The notes under the pieces were generated by a model. The model did not search any database and was not told where the DNA came from. It worked only from the letters and a program-made list of their open reading frames with translations. A stretch of DNA of 64,000 nucleotides from JAWHTC01 sp032586155 (GTDB taxonomy: Bacteria; Pseudomonadota; Alphaproteobacteria; Rhodobacterales; Rhodobacteraceae): contig NZ_JAWHTC010000002.1 of the NCBI RefSeq assembly GCF_032586155.1, forward strand, positions 372,001-436,000, in the 5' to 3' direction. This document shows positions 33,250 through 42,028 of this stretch, in pieces; positions within the stretch are counted from its first letter, which is position 1, and the number at the start of each line of letters is the position of its first letter. The position numbers and the translations under genes are program-made.

Positions 33250-33894
33250 TCAGAAGGCGTAGCCGAACCGCTCGATATCCTCTTGGCACAAATCCGCGAC
33301 ACGGCTCGAATCGACGTCACTGTAGTAATCCCGGTAATCCCGCACCCGTTCACTGGCGTTTTCATGCGGGAACTCCAGCCGGAATCCCAGGTGCTCCCAC
33401 AGAGGAGCCGCATCCTGCTCAAAATGCTCAAGCCTTATGTACAGCGCCGCGCGCTCCACGCCCAAAGCATCGGTCATGTAAAACCGATAGGGGAACTGCT
33501 GCATCCCGGTGCTGACTTGCGGCGTGTTGAGGAACGCGCTGAACCCCAGCGTCTTGGCCAGCCGCACCGCCTCATGATCGAATGTCTGCCCCTGCAGCCA
33601 ATGGTAATAGCTCACCATCCGGTCCCACGGGTTGCGCACCAGGGTGAAACAGAACATCCCCGCAATCTCATCGGGGCTGACCAACCCGTCGATATCGGCC
33701 AGGGTGGAATGTTTCCACAACCGCCCGCGCGCATCGACATCCCTAAGCCGCTTGCGACGTTTCTTCGCCTTGGGCGTATCGCCCAGCATAATGTCGTCCT
33801 TCATCGCCCGGCCTTCCAACGCCAACGCCAGCGACGTGCCCCCGGTCTTGGGCACATGGACAAAGATGTACTTGCGACCATGCGAGAGGATCAT
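33250..33894 (-). CDS. sulfotransferase family 2 domain protein
   Basis: This 214-residue protein has the PAPS-binding motifs: KYIFVHVPKTGGTSLALALE (5' phosphosulfate loop, about residues 7-26) and FTLVRNPWDRMVSYYHWL (3' phosphate motif, about 82-100). It should transfer sulfate from PAPS to a carbohydrate or other hydroxyl. There is no signal peptide. It stands alone between the Hint gene and the PanE-like gene, so the acceptor is unknown. Confidence 0.88.
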   Translation of the reverse strand: MILSHGRKYIFVHVPKTGGTSLALALEGRAMKDDIMLGDTPKAKKRRKRLRDVDARGRLWKHSTLADIDGLVSPDEIAGMFCFTLVRNPWDRMVSYYHWLQGQTFDHEAVRLAKTLGFSAFLNTPQVSTGMQQFPYRFYMTDALGVERAALYIRLEHFEQDAAPLWEHLGFRLEFPHENASERVRDYRDYYSDVDSSRVADLCQEDIERFGYAF

Positions 33895-34003
33895 GCGGGC
33901 AAGCTAGCCGCTGCTTAGAGGGAAGGAAAGGCGGCGATGCGGACATAGCCACCATTCGAGTAAAAACGCTGATTACCGCACTTTTGACGGCACTGCACTG
34001 TAC

Positions 34004-34918
34004 TCAACCGTCGATACGAGAAGCCAGTTGGGCATAAAGAGCCCGGTTTATCGGGGTTTCAATGCTCAATGCCTCGCCCAGTTTCGTCACGGCTCCACAT
34101 GCAGAATCCAGCTCTATGGGCTTGTTCTGCTCCAGATCGACGAGCATCGATGGTTTGGCTTCGGGCGGAAAGGAATGAATGACATCAACAAGTTTTTCCA
34201 CAAGATCGTCCGGCAGGCTAGCTCCGCTCGCTCGACCGACACGAATGGCTTCGGCCGCTGTGTCGCGAAAGAGTTGGATCAGTGCCGGATCGGATTGAAG
34301 TTCACCAAAAGACCCGCAATTCGCGCAGATCACCGAGCTTGAAGAAGACCAGCCGATGAATTTGAACCAAATCGCAGAGGTGATATCGGGCGAAATTTGC
34401 GCGTCCAGCCCTGCGTCGCGGCAGGCATCGCGGAATTTCATCAGGCGTGGACTGGCTTTACCATCCAACTCGCCAAAAACAATGCCGGTATTCTCGCCTT
34501 GATGCGCAATTTCTCCGGGACCGGCGATATTTGATGGGACCAATGTTACCCCCGAAACCGCATGTTTCAGTCCGACAATAGCTTCAATCCGCTCCGCAGC
34601 GTCGATGCCGTTCAGGACCGAGATAATCGCTGTGTTTGGCTTGAGAAGGGGGAGACACTTTTCGGCTGCATCTTCGAGGCTGTAATTCTTGACACAGAAG
34701 AGAATGATATCAACCGGGCCGACATCAATCGGATCATCCGTTGCCTGAACGTTTCGAACGTGGCGATCACCGAGCTTACTGGTAACCGTAAGGCCGTTTT
34801 CGCGCATCGCTTCCAGATGAGTGCCGCGTGCTATAAACGTTACATCTTCGCCAGCAGCCGCCAGCCAACCACCGAAGAAACCGCCCAATCCGCCCGTGCC
34901 CATGACACAGATTTTCAT
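34004..34918 (-). CDS. 2-dehydropantoate 2-reductase-family oxidoreductase
   Basis: This 304-residue protein has an N-terminal NADP-binding Rossmann fold (MKICVMGTGGLGGFFGGWLA) and a C-terminal helical domain of the ApbA/PanE family. The catalytic Lys is kept in AIWFKFIGWSSSSSV, but the Asn usually four residues later (KLAxN) is Trp. It may therefore reduce a different 2-oxo acid than ketopantoate, and I give no symbol. It lies alone; 213 bp without a clear gene follow on its 5' side. Confidence 0.82.
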   Translation of the reverse strand: MKICVMGTGGLGGFFGGWLAAAGEDVTFIARGTHLEAMRENGLTVTSKLGDRHVRNVQATDDPIDVGPVDIILFCVKNYSLEDAAEKCLPLLKPNTAIISVLNGIDAAERIEAIVGLKHAVSGVTLVPSNIAGPGEIAHQGENTGIVFGELDGKASPRLMKFRDACRDAGLDAQISPDITSAIWFKFIGWSSSSSVICANCGSFGELQSDPALIQLFRDTAAEAIRVGRASGASLPDDLVEKLVDVIHSFPPEAKPSMLVDLEQNKPIELDSACGAVTKLGEALSIETPINRALYAQLASRIDG

Positions 34919-35131
34919 AAGTCACCCAGTGTTGCTTTCCCCGGAGATGATGCCCAACAAGAGGTAGCCTTTCAAGATTTCTACCAATGCCGACGACAGT
35001 CGCTTAGTTTTTTGAATGGTTTTGACTTTGCCCACGGTCTCTCAGTTCCGCCATGGGCTCAATGCCGCCGTTCACATCAATCCGAACCGGTGGAAACGGC
35101 GCACCCCTAAACGCCAAAACAAAAGCACCCG

Positions 35132-36286
35132 CTATTCCACCGCTTCCAGCAAATCCCGCGCAATCCGCTCGAAAATCCCCGCCCCAATCGGGATCAGGTC
35201 ATCCGGGAAATCGAAGTCGGGGTTGTGCAGCGGCGTGTAATCCTCGCCCGGCCCAAGGCACAGCATCGCCGCCTTGGCGTTCCAGCCGAAAACACCGAAA
35301 TCCTCCGACGCGCGCATCGGCAGGTCATCCTCACCATGCGAAATGCCCAGCGCATCCATCGCCTCACGCGCAACGCGCGTGGCTTCCGCGTCGTTGATCG
35401 AAGCGGCGAAAACGTCACAATCCTCGAAAGACACCCGCAACCCGGCCCGTTGACCGGCCTCCTCGGCGATCCGGCGGGCGTTTGAAACCATGTCCTCCAT
35501 CGCCTCGTCCCGCGCCGTGCGCAGGGTTGCGTGGATCACGGCATCACCCGGCGCGATGCCGAAAGTCGGCTCACCGACATGCACATGGGTGATGGTGACC
35601 AGCCGGAACGCATCATCCAGTTCCCCACCAACCCCAAGAGCATTCAGGGCCGGGATCAGCTCGGCCACCACCGGCACCGGCGACACCCCCTCCTCGGGCG
35701 TTGCCGCGTGGGTCGTCACCCCCTTCAGCCGGATTGCCAACCCCTGCGAGGCGCAGTTGATCAGCCCCGCACGTGTCGAGACATGCCCGAACGGCCGCCC
35801 CGGCTCGTTATGGATGGCAAAAGCCCAGTCCGGTGCGATCTGCTCAAACGCCGGATCGTTCACCACCGCGCGTGCCCCGCTGCCATCCTCTTCGGCAGGC
35901 TGGAACATCAACACCACCCGACCCTTGGCCACCGGCTTGCGTTGCAACAACCGGCCCAACGCCAACAGCATTGTCATATGCCCGTCATGACCGCACAGAT
36001 GCCCCTTGCCCGGCACCTGCGACACCCATGCATTGCCCGACAGTTCTTCGATCGGCAGCCCATCAAGTTCAGCCCGGAACATGACCGTCGGACCTTCCTT
36101 GCCGCTGTCGAACACCGCCGCCACGCCATGCCCGCCCAGTCCGGTCAGCACCCGTGTCGGATTTAGCGGCCCCAAGGCGGCAACGATCCTGCGCGCCGTC
36201 TCTTCTTCCTCCCCAGAAATCTCGGGAAAACGGTGCAAGTCACGACGAAACTCCGTCAGCTCGATCAAGTCCGAATTTGTCAGCAT
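35132..36286 (-). CDS. M20 amidohydrolase (hippurate hydrolase-like)
   Basis: With the ATG at 36286 (MLTNSDLIELTEFRRDLHRF) the protein has 384 residues. Metal ligands of the M20D family are visible: HLCGHDGHMTMLLALG (about residues 92-106), QPAEEDGSGA (Glu pair) and MRASEDFGVF near the end. It hydrolyses N-acylated or aromatic-acyl amino acids in the cytosol. The related HipO releases benzoate and glycine from hippurate, which would feed the box pathway in this window; that link is an inference. It is transcribed alone. Confidence 0.9.
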   Translation of the reverse strand: MLTNSDLIELTEFRRDLHRFPEISGEEEETARRIVAALGPLNPTRVLTGLGGHGVAAVFDSGKEGPTVMFRAELDGLPIEELSGNAWVSQVPGKGHLCGHDGHMTMLLALGRLLQRKPVAKGRVVLMFQPAEEDGSGARAVVNDPAFEQIAPDWAFAIHNEPGRPFGHVSTRAGLINCASQGLAIRLKGVTTHAATPEEGVSPVPVVAELIPALNALGVGGELDDAFRLVTITHVHVGEPTFGIAPGDAVIHATLRTARDEAMEDMVSNARRIAEEAGQRAGLRVSFEDCDVFAASINDAEATRVAREAMDALGISHGEDDLPMRASEDFGVFGWNAKAAMLCLGPGEDYTPLHNPDFDFPDDLIPIGAGIFERIARDLLEAVE

Positions 36287-36480
36287 GAAAGGTCCTGCTC
36301 TACCTTGATGTTCAATTGCCGTGCGGACGTTAGACCTCCCCCAAAACCGGGTCAATCAAGCGCTCTTCCCCTGCCGCCCGGATCAAACAGGCATCTGTCG
36401 CGAAACCTCAAGAAACGGGTCGCGCTCCGCGTTGATTGTCCCGATGATGCCGCATCACCTTGCTATGGGAGGCGCGGATC

Positions 36481-36885
36481 GTGAACATCAAGCAAAAACT
36501 GGCAGAAAACCATTGGGCAGGCGAAATCGCCTTCACCATCGTGACCCGTGAGCCCGACAGGATTGTCGCCAAGATGCCGGTCACGGATGCCGCAAAGAAC
36601 CCATTCGGAACAATGCACGCCGGCGCCCTGATCTGGTTTGCCGACATTGCCGCCACACTCTGCGCCGTTGGCGATCCCGGCAGCATCGGCGAGGATGGCA
36701 GCGGCTTCCCGCTGGCCGTCGACCTGCACACCGTCCTTGTCGGCAACGAAAAGTCGGGCGATTTGACCGCCACCTCCACGACGGTCAAACGTGGCGGCAA
36801 AATGATCGTTGTACGAACCGAGGTTCACGGCGCCACCGGCCGCCTGCTGATCGACATGACAACAACCCACATGCGCGCAGGGTGA
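36481..36885 (+). CDS. PaaI-type hotdog thioesterase (III)
   Basis: A GTG start at 36481 (read MNIKQKLAENHWAGEIAF) is preferred because GGGAGG lies 8 bp before it; the ATG at 36460 has no such site. That leaves 134 residues. The hotdog signature is NPFGTMHAGALIWFADIAAT, then FPLAVDLHTVLVGNEKSG. It should hydrolyse an acyl- or aryl-CoA. It is convergent with the EamA gene 4 bp away. Confidence 0.85.
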   Translation: MNIKQKLAENHWAGEIAFTIVTREPDRIVAKMPVTDAAKNPFGTMHAGALIWFADIAATLCAVGDPGSIGEDGSGFPLAVDLHTVLVGNEKSGDLTATSTTVKRGGKMIVVRTEVHGATGRLLIDMTTTHMRAG

Positions 36886-36889
36886 TCCC

Positions 36890-37798
36890 TCACCGCGAGC
36901 GAAGCGCAATGATGCTCCCGGCCAGCACGATCATCCCGATCCCGACAAGTTGCAACCAACCCAGGCTGTGCCCATAGATCACAAAGGCAAAACACGGCCC
37001 GAATACCATGATCGAGTATTCGAACACGGTCACATAGCTCGCCTCGCCAATCTGGTAGGCCCGGATCAAACAGAACACCCCGATAAGCGAGCCCAGCACC
37101 TGCGCCCCAAGGTAGGGCCAAATCTCCGGGTTGGGCGGCCAGATCCAGCCCCGGGCCAAAAACCCGTCCGCGCCTACGCCCGCCTCAATCCCGACCACCG
37201 CGATCACCACCATCGCCACCAGCCCGATCAACGCCTGCATCCCGAATGTCGCCGCCAGCATCACCAACGTGCTCTCATCGGCGCACCACATCCGCGTCAC
37301 GATATTGCCTACCGCGTAGAACACCGCGCCAATGACCGGTAGGATCATCATCCATTTGAACCCGTCACCGCCGGGCTGCAGCACCATCAGCACCCCGGCA
37401 AACCCGACCCCCACCGCCAGCACCCGCCAGATACCGATCCTCTGCCCCAGAAACGTGACCGAAATCAGCAAAATGAACATCGGCGCGGTAAACAGCCCGG
37501 CCAACGCCTCGCCCAGCGAGACATAGGCCAACGCCCCGAAATAGAACACCATCCCCGTTGCCAACAGCCCGCCCCGCGCAATCACCTTGGGCCAGCTATG
37601 CGCGCGCAAGTGGCCCGCGCCCATCATCGACGCCAGCACCAGCAGCGGCGCCGACAAGGCCATGCGCAGGAACAGGAACTGCCAGACGCCGATATGCTCG
37701 GACATGGGCCCGACAAAATTGTCGACAAAGCCCAGCACGAACATGCCGCCCAGCATGTAAAGCGCTGCCGCCATCGGCCGAAGTCCTGCCTGCTCCAT
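36890..37798 (-). CDS. EamA/DMT-family transporter
   Basis: The ATG at 37798 (MEQAGLRPMAAALYMLGG) gives 302 residues with about ten hydrophobic segments in two EamA repeats (AALYMLGGMFVLGFVD; VLRGMALPVIGAVFYAVGN-type second half) and a basic C-terminus. It probably exports small metabolites. It is divergent from the acyl-CoA synthetase gene with 97 bp between starts. An upstream GTG/ATG extension to 37909 would overlap the synthetase start and is rejected. Confidence 0.88.
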   Translation of the reverse strand: MEQAGLRPMAAALYMLGGMFVLGFVDNFVGPMSEHIGVWQFLFLRMALSAPLLVLASMMGAGHLRAHSWPKVIARGGLLATGMVFYFGALAYVSLGEALAGLFTAPMFILLISVTFLGQRIGIWRVLAVGVGFAGVLMVLQPGGDGFKWMMILPVIGAVFYAVGNIVTRMWCADESTLVMLAATFGMQALIGLVAMVVIAVVGIEAGVGADGFLARGWIWPPNPEIWPYLGAQVLGSLIGVFCLIRAYQIGEASYVTVFEYSIMVFGPCFAFVIYGHSLGWLQLVGIGMIVLAGSIIALRSR

Positions 37799-37895
37799 TT
37801 TGTCCTGCCCCGTTATGTCCCATCTTCCAAAGACCGCTTTCCCGCAATAATCTGTTCCGAATCCGACATGAACCGGAATCTTAGGGGGGAAAATC

Positions 37896-39524
37896 ATGGG
37901 TTGGCTCAAAGACGAAACCGGGCTCGAGAAATGCGCGGCAAACTATTCGGCGCTGACGCCGCTCAGCCACCTCAATCGCGCGCGTGATCTTTTTGCCGAT
38001 GAACTGGCCGTGGTCTATGGCGACCAGCACCGCAAGACCTACGCCCAATACCATGACCGCGTGACCCGCCTTGCCTCGGCCTTGGCGGCCATGGGCGTGG
38101 AGCCCGGCGACGTGGTCGCCACCGTTATCCCCAACCTGCCAGCGCATGCCGAGGCCCATTTCGGCGTGCCCGCCTGTGGCGCGGTGCTCAACGCGATCAA
38201 CACCCGACTCGATGCCGGCACCGTCGCCTATATCCTCGGTCATGGAGAGGCCAAGGTCGCCCTTGTCGACACCGCCCACCTGCCGCTGGTGGCCGAGGCG
38301 ATCTCCCAGATGGACGGCCCGGTACCCCAGATCATCGAGGTCGCCGACCCCTCTGCCAGATTCCCCGCCACCGGCGACCACCCGGAATACGAGGACTTGC
38401 TGGCCACCGCCGATCCCACTTTCCAATGGATCATGCCGCAGGATGAATGGGAGAGCATCGCCCTCAACTACACCTCCGGCACCACCGGCCGCCCCAAGGG
38501 CGTGGTCTATCACCATCGCGGCGCCGCCCTGAACACCTATGGCCAAGTGGTCAGCTGGCGCATGACCCTGCGTCCGAAATACCTCACCATCGTGCCGCTG
38601 TTCCATTGCAACGGCTGGTGCCACACCTGGATGATGCCTCTCTTAGGCGGCACCGTGGTCTGCTGCCGCGACATCACCGCGAAAAACATCTACGACGCCA
38701 TCGCCGACGAAGGCGTCACCCATTTCGGCGGCGCGCCCATCATTCTGAACTCCATCGTCAACGCCCGCGACGAAGAACGTCGCGACTTCGACCATACCGT
38801 TGAGGTCTTCACCGCCGGCGCTCCGCCCCCTGCCGCCACATTGAAGGCGATCGAACCGCTGGGCTTCAACGTCACGCAAGTCTACGGGCTGACCGAAACC
38901 TACGGCCCGGCGACTGAAACCATGTGGCAACCGGCATGGGACGGCTGCACCCTGGATGAACGTGCAGACTACAAGGCGCGCTCGGGCGTGATGATGCCGA
39001 TGATCGACGAGAACACCGTCATGGACCCCGAAACCATGACCCAGGTGCCGATGGACAGCCAAACCCAGGGCGAAATCATGTATCGCGGCAACGGCGTGAT
39101 GAAGGGCTATCTCAAGAACCCCGAAGCCACCGCCGAGGCGTTTGAAGGCGGCTATTTCCACACCGGCGACCTCGCGGTGCAACACCCCGACACTTACATG
39201 AAAATCCTCGACCGCTCGAAGGACATCATCATCTCCGGCGGCGAAAACATCAGTTCCGTCGAGGTCGAAGGCGTGCTGATGATGCATCCAGCGGTCTCGC
39301 TTGTAGCTGTCGTCGCCAAGCCCGACGACAAATGGGGCGAAGTCCCCTGCGCCTTCATCGAACTCAAGGACGGCGCCGAGGCCACCGAGGAAGACATCAT
39401 CGCCTTCGCCCGCTCGAAATTGGCCGGGTTCAAGACTCCAAAGGAAGTGATCTTCCACGAGCTGCCCAAGACCTCGACCGGCAAGATCCAGAAGTTCGAG
39501 CTGCGCAAGGAAGTGTCATCCTGA
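37896..39524 (+). CDS. acyl-CoA synthetase (DmdB-like AMP-forming ligase)
   Basis: This 542-residue ANL ligase has the P-loop NYTSGTTGRPKGV (about 193-205), PLFHCNGWCHTW, VYGLTETYGPA, YFHTGDLAVQHPDTYMKILD, RSKDIIISGGENISSVEVE and the catalytic Lys in PKTSTGKIQKFELR. It activates a short- or medium-chain carboxylate to its CoA thioester. The sequence fits the subgroup with DmdB (3-methylmercaptopropionyl-CoA ligase), but this is not diagnostic. A GGGGGG-AAAATC stretch precedes the ATG. Confidence 0.92.
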   Translation: MGWLKDETGLEKCAANYSALTPLSHLNRARDLFADELAVVYGDQHRKTYAQYHDRVTRLASALAAMGVEPGDVVATVIPNLPAHAEAHFGVPACGAVLNAINTRLDAGTVAYILGHGEAKVALVDTAHLPLVAEAISQMDGPVPQIIEVADPSARFPATGDHPEYEDLLATADPTFQWIMPQDEWESIALNYTSGTTGRPKGVVYHHRGAALNTYGQVVSWRMTLRPKYLTIVPLFHCNGWCHTWMMPLLGGTVVCCRDITAKNIYDAIADEGVTHFGGAPIILNSIVNARDEERRDFDHTVEVFTAGAPPPAATLKAIEPLGFNVTQVYGLTETYGPATETMWQPAWDGCTLDERADYKARSGVMMPMIDENTVMDPETMTQVPMDSQTQGEIMYRGNGVMKGYLKNPEATAEAFEGGYFHTGDLAVQHPDTYMKILDRSKDIIISGGENISSVEVEGVLMMHPAVSLVAVVAKPDDKWGEVPCAFIELKDGAEATEEDIIAFARSKLAGFKTPKEVIFHELPKTSTGKIQKFELRKEVSS

Positions 39525-39652
39525 AATTATTACACGATCAGGTGAAACATCCGACATCCCACGTCAGAAAAATCCAATTTCATCGCAACAGGACGATCTA
39601 AAGAAAGTCGACCTTGCGGCCGACCCGTCATTAATTGATCTCACGCCACTTT

Positions 39653-40579
39653 TCACGGTTCAGCGTGGGAAGTCTCCTGATCTGCATCGGAAAAACGCGC
39701 TACCTGCGCGCCCAGCCAATCACCGAAAGCGACGAGCCTGGCATCGGTGAATGACGCTGTCGTTACAGCCAAATGTATCCCGCGATCCAGAGTGATCTGA
39801 ACCCCGGACAGACAAACGAGCGACCCTGCTTCCAATTCTCTTCGGATCAGCGGCATGTCGGCAAGAACCACGGCGTTACCGGCAAGTGCATAGTCAAGCG
39901 CAAGTGCCCGTTGTTTGTGCCGCGACCAATCCCGATCATCCTGCTCCGCAACTCCGGCCGCCTTGAACCACTGGTGCCAGTATCTCTCCTGATCGTTGAC
40001 CGCTGCAAGGGGCATCCTGGCAATGGTTTCAGGATGTACCGGCAGCCAATCATCCTGAACCAAGGTTGGCGAAGCGACCGGTGCAACCCTGTCGAGATGG
40101 ATCAGTCTCATGCATGGATTTGCGGGATCGTGGAGCCCATAACGAACCGCCCCATCCAAACCGGCGGCTTCAAAGTCGGCGATTTTGTAACTGTAGTCGA
40201 ATTCCACTTCGAGACCGGGATAGCGATCCCTAAACTCGTCCAGAAAAGGAAGAATCATCCGGTTAGCATAAAACGGCGTCACAGACAGCCGAATTGCCCC
40301 CCGCATTTCCTGTGAACGGAACCAGTTCGAGGCCGCTTCGATACCGCCGAGCGCTTGCCCCAACTCTTCCGCATAGTTGGCCGCGGCCTCTGTCAGAACC
40401 ACCCTTCGGTTCAGCCGTTTGAAAAGACGGCAGCCAAAATACTCTTCCAAGGCTTTGATCTGATGGCTGATAGCCGCTTGTGTCACAGCCAGCTCTTCCG
40501 CCGCCAATTTAAAGCTCTGGTGGCGTGCCGTCGCTTCGAATGCGCGCAACTGTTTCAGATTTGGCAAACGTCTTGGCAT
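39653..40579 (-). CDS. LysR-family regulator (GcvA-like)
   Basis: The ATG at 40579 (MPRRLPNLKQLRAFEATARH) gives 308 residues in the GcvA/AmpR branch of the LysR family. The HTH is QSFKLAAEELAVTQAAISHQ, and an effector domain follows. It is divergent from a methyltransferase gene (140 bp between starts), its probable target. The frame continues upstream without a ribosome site. Confidence 0.9.
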   Translation of the reverse strand: MPRRLPNLKQLRAFEATARHQSFKLAAEELAVTQAAISHQIKALEEYFGCRLFKRLNRRVVLTEAAANYAEELGQALGGIEAASNWFRSQEMRGAIRLSVTPFYANRMILPFLDEFRDRYPGLEVEFDYSYKIADFEAAGLDGAVRYGLHDPANPCMRLIHLDRVAPVASPTLVQDDWLPVHPETIARMPLAAVNDQERYWHQWFKAAGVAEQDDRDWSRHKQRALALDYALAGNAVVLADMPLIRRELEAGSLVCLSGVQITLDRGIHLAVTTASFTDARLVAFGDWLGAQVARFSDADQETSHAEP

Positions 40580-40719
40580 GGGTTTCGGGTTAGAAAAACT
40601 AATCGATCCTATGAAATCTTCTCGTTTGTCGTCAACAAAATCCCCGTGCCACCGTATTTCAAACGACTGTCGCGCGGCCGTTTGTGCCGCAACACAGCGG
40701 CGATGAAAGGAGAAAACAC

Positions 40720-41589
40720 ATGACCTTTTCAATAAAGCCAACCGGTCCCAACGGTGACGAAATCGAATTCTGGAACGGACCACAGGGCCAGAACTGGGTC
40801 ACGCAAAACGATCTGACAGACCTGATGTATGACCCTTTCGGCGCACAGGCTCTCGCGCGCGCCGAACTAAGCCCCGGCGAACATGTCATCGACATTGGAT
40901 GCGGCTGCGGCAAAACCACCGGTGCTCTGGCGGAACGCGTCATTCCCGGTGGACGTGTTGCCGCCCTGGACGTCTCCGTTCCGATGTTGGAAATCGCCAA
41001 ACGCAGAACCAGTCCCGACCTGGACTTCGTTGAATTCGTCAGCGCTGATGCTGCCGATTACAACTTCGATCAAGGCTCCTACGACGTGTTGTTCTCCCAG
41101 TTCGGCCTGATGTTTTTCCATAATATGGAGGCGGCATTCTCGAATTTCTTCGGCGCGCTCAAACCGAACGGCCGCACGGCCTTCGTGTGCTGGCGACGAC
41201 CGGACCTGAACCCATGGTTGATGATCCCTTTCCACGCCGTACGGCGCTTTGTCCCAGACATGCCCGTCCCAAGCCCCGACGTCCCGTCCAGCCCGTTTTC
41301 TCTGGCGCGTCAAGATCGGTTACACGATTTGCTTGTTGGTGCAGGCTTTGAGGACGTGCAGCTTGAGGAGTTCAGGGCGCCGACGCGCATGGGCAGGGGT
41401 GATCTGGATGAATGCCTACGCTTCGTCGCTGATTTTTCCAATCCGGTAGCCACCGCGTTGCGCTTGTCCGAGGCATCAGAAGCACCGAAGATCCTTGATG
41501 CGGTTCGCGACGCGGTAGCACCATATCACAATGGAAATACGCTCGAACTGCCAGCAGCAAGCTGGATCGTTAGCGCGCGACGCCGGTAA
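40720..41589 (+). CDS. class I SAM-dependent methyltransferase
   Basis: The ATG at 40720 (MTFSIKPTGPNGDEIEFWNG) follows AAAGGAGA. The 289-residue protein has SAM-binding motif I HVIDIGCGCGKTTGALAE (about 50-67), an acidic motif II (ALDVSVPMLEIA) and DVLFSQFGLMFFHNMEAAF. It resembles UbiE-like small-molecule methyltransferases of the WNGPQGQNW type seen in Rhodobacterales. The substrate is unknown. It is divergent from the GcvA-like regulator. Confidence 0.88.
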   Translation: MTFSIKPTGPNGDEIEFWNGPQGQNWVTQNDLTDLMYDPFGAQALARAELSPGEHVIDIGCGCGKTTGALAERVIPGGRVAALDVSVPMLEIAKRRTSPDLDFVEFVSADAADYNFDQGSYDVLFSQFGLMFFHNMEAAFSNFFGALKPNGRTAFVCWRRPDLNPWLMIPFHAVRRFVPDMPVPSPDVPSSPFSLARQDRLHDLLVGAGFEDVQLEEFRAPTRMGRGDLDECLRFVADFSNPVATALRLSEASEAPKILDAVRDAVAPYHNGNTLELPAASWIVSARRR

Positions 41590-41683
41590 TGCGGGCACGA
41601 GTGGGTCGGGCTCATATGGGATTTGGTGTTCGAACCACCAACGAAAAAACGTGCAAGACAGGTTACCCCTTGCATCGAATCAT

Positions 41684-41705
41684 AATATTCCATATTTGGA
41701 ATATT
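41684..41705. promoter_or_regulatory. AT-rich operator-like palindrome
   Basis: AATATTCC-ATATTT-GGAATATT has perfect 8-bp arms. It is strikingly AT-rich in a GC-rich genome and sits 47 bp upstream of the small membrane protein gene. It looks like a dimeric repressor site (ArsR-type regulators bind such dyads), but no regulator gene is adjacent. Confidence 0.6.
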
Positions 41706-41752
41706 AATTCGCGGCTCCCTCGGGGAACCGCCTCATGTAAAGGACTTACAAT

Positions 41753-41944
41753 ATGACCGTCTCCCAAGCCGTCATGGCATTCGCAGGTTTCATGGTGCTT
41801 CTCTCGGTGGTGCTCACCGTCTGGGTTCACCCGCTGTTCATCTGGCTCACCGTCTTCGTCGGCGCCAACCTGTTCCAATCAGCCTTCACCGGCCTGTGCC
41901 CCGCCGCCGCGATCATGCGCAGACTGGGCTTCAAACCGGCCTAA
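41753..41944 (+). CDS. small DUF2892/YgaP-like membrane protein
   Basis: This 63-residue protein has two membrane segments (about 8-25 and 28-46) and the typical LFQSAFTGLCPAAAIMRRLGFKP C-terminus of DUF2892 proteins, which often accompany rhodanese domains in sulfur metabolism. AAAGGACTTACAAT precedes the ATG. It stands alone behind an AT-rich palindrome, suggesting an inducible single-gene unit. Confidence 0.85.
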   Translation: MTVSQAVMAFAGFMVLLSVVLTVWVHPLFIWLTVFVGANLFQSAFTGLCPAAAIMRRLGFKPA

Positions 41945-42028
41945 CTGCCCGGCATCAGCTAAGAATTGCCCGTCCGGGCCTGCCCGTGCTATCGTTCATG
42001 CAAATAACGAGGCAGAGCAGGCCCGAAC

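Noticed and set aside
34919..35131. Short minus-strand tail reading FPPVRIDVNGGIEPMAELRD near 35010-35100
   Set aside because: It looks protein-like but is under 60 codons, overlaps the M20 3' end in another frame and has no start; it may be a gene remnant, but evidence is too thin.
36340..36480. Leader or attenuator before the thioesterase gene
   Set aside because: No terminator-antiterminator pair or leader peptide could be seen.
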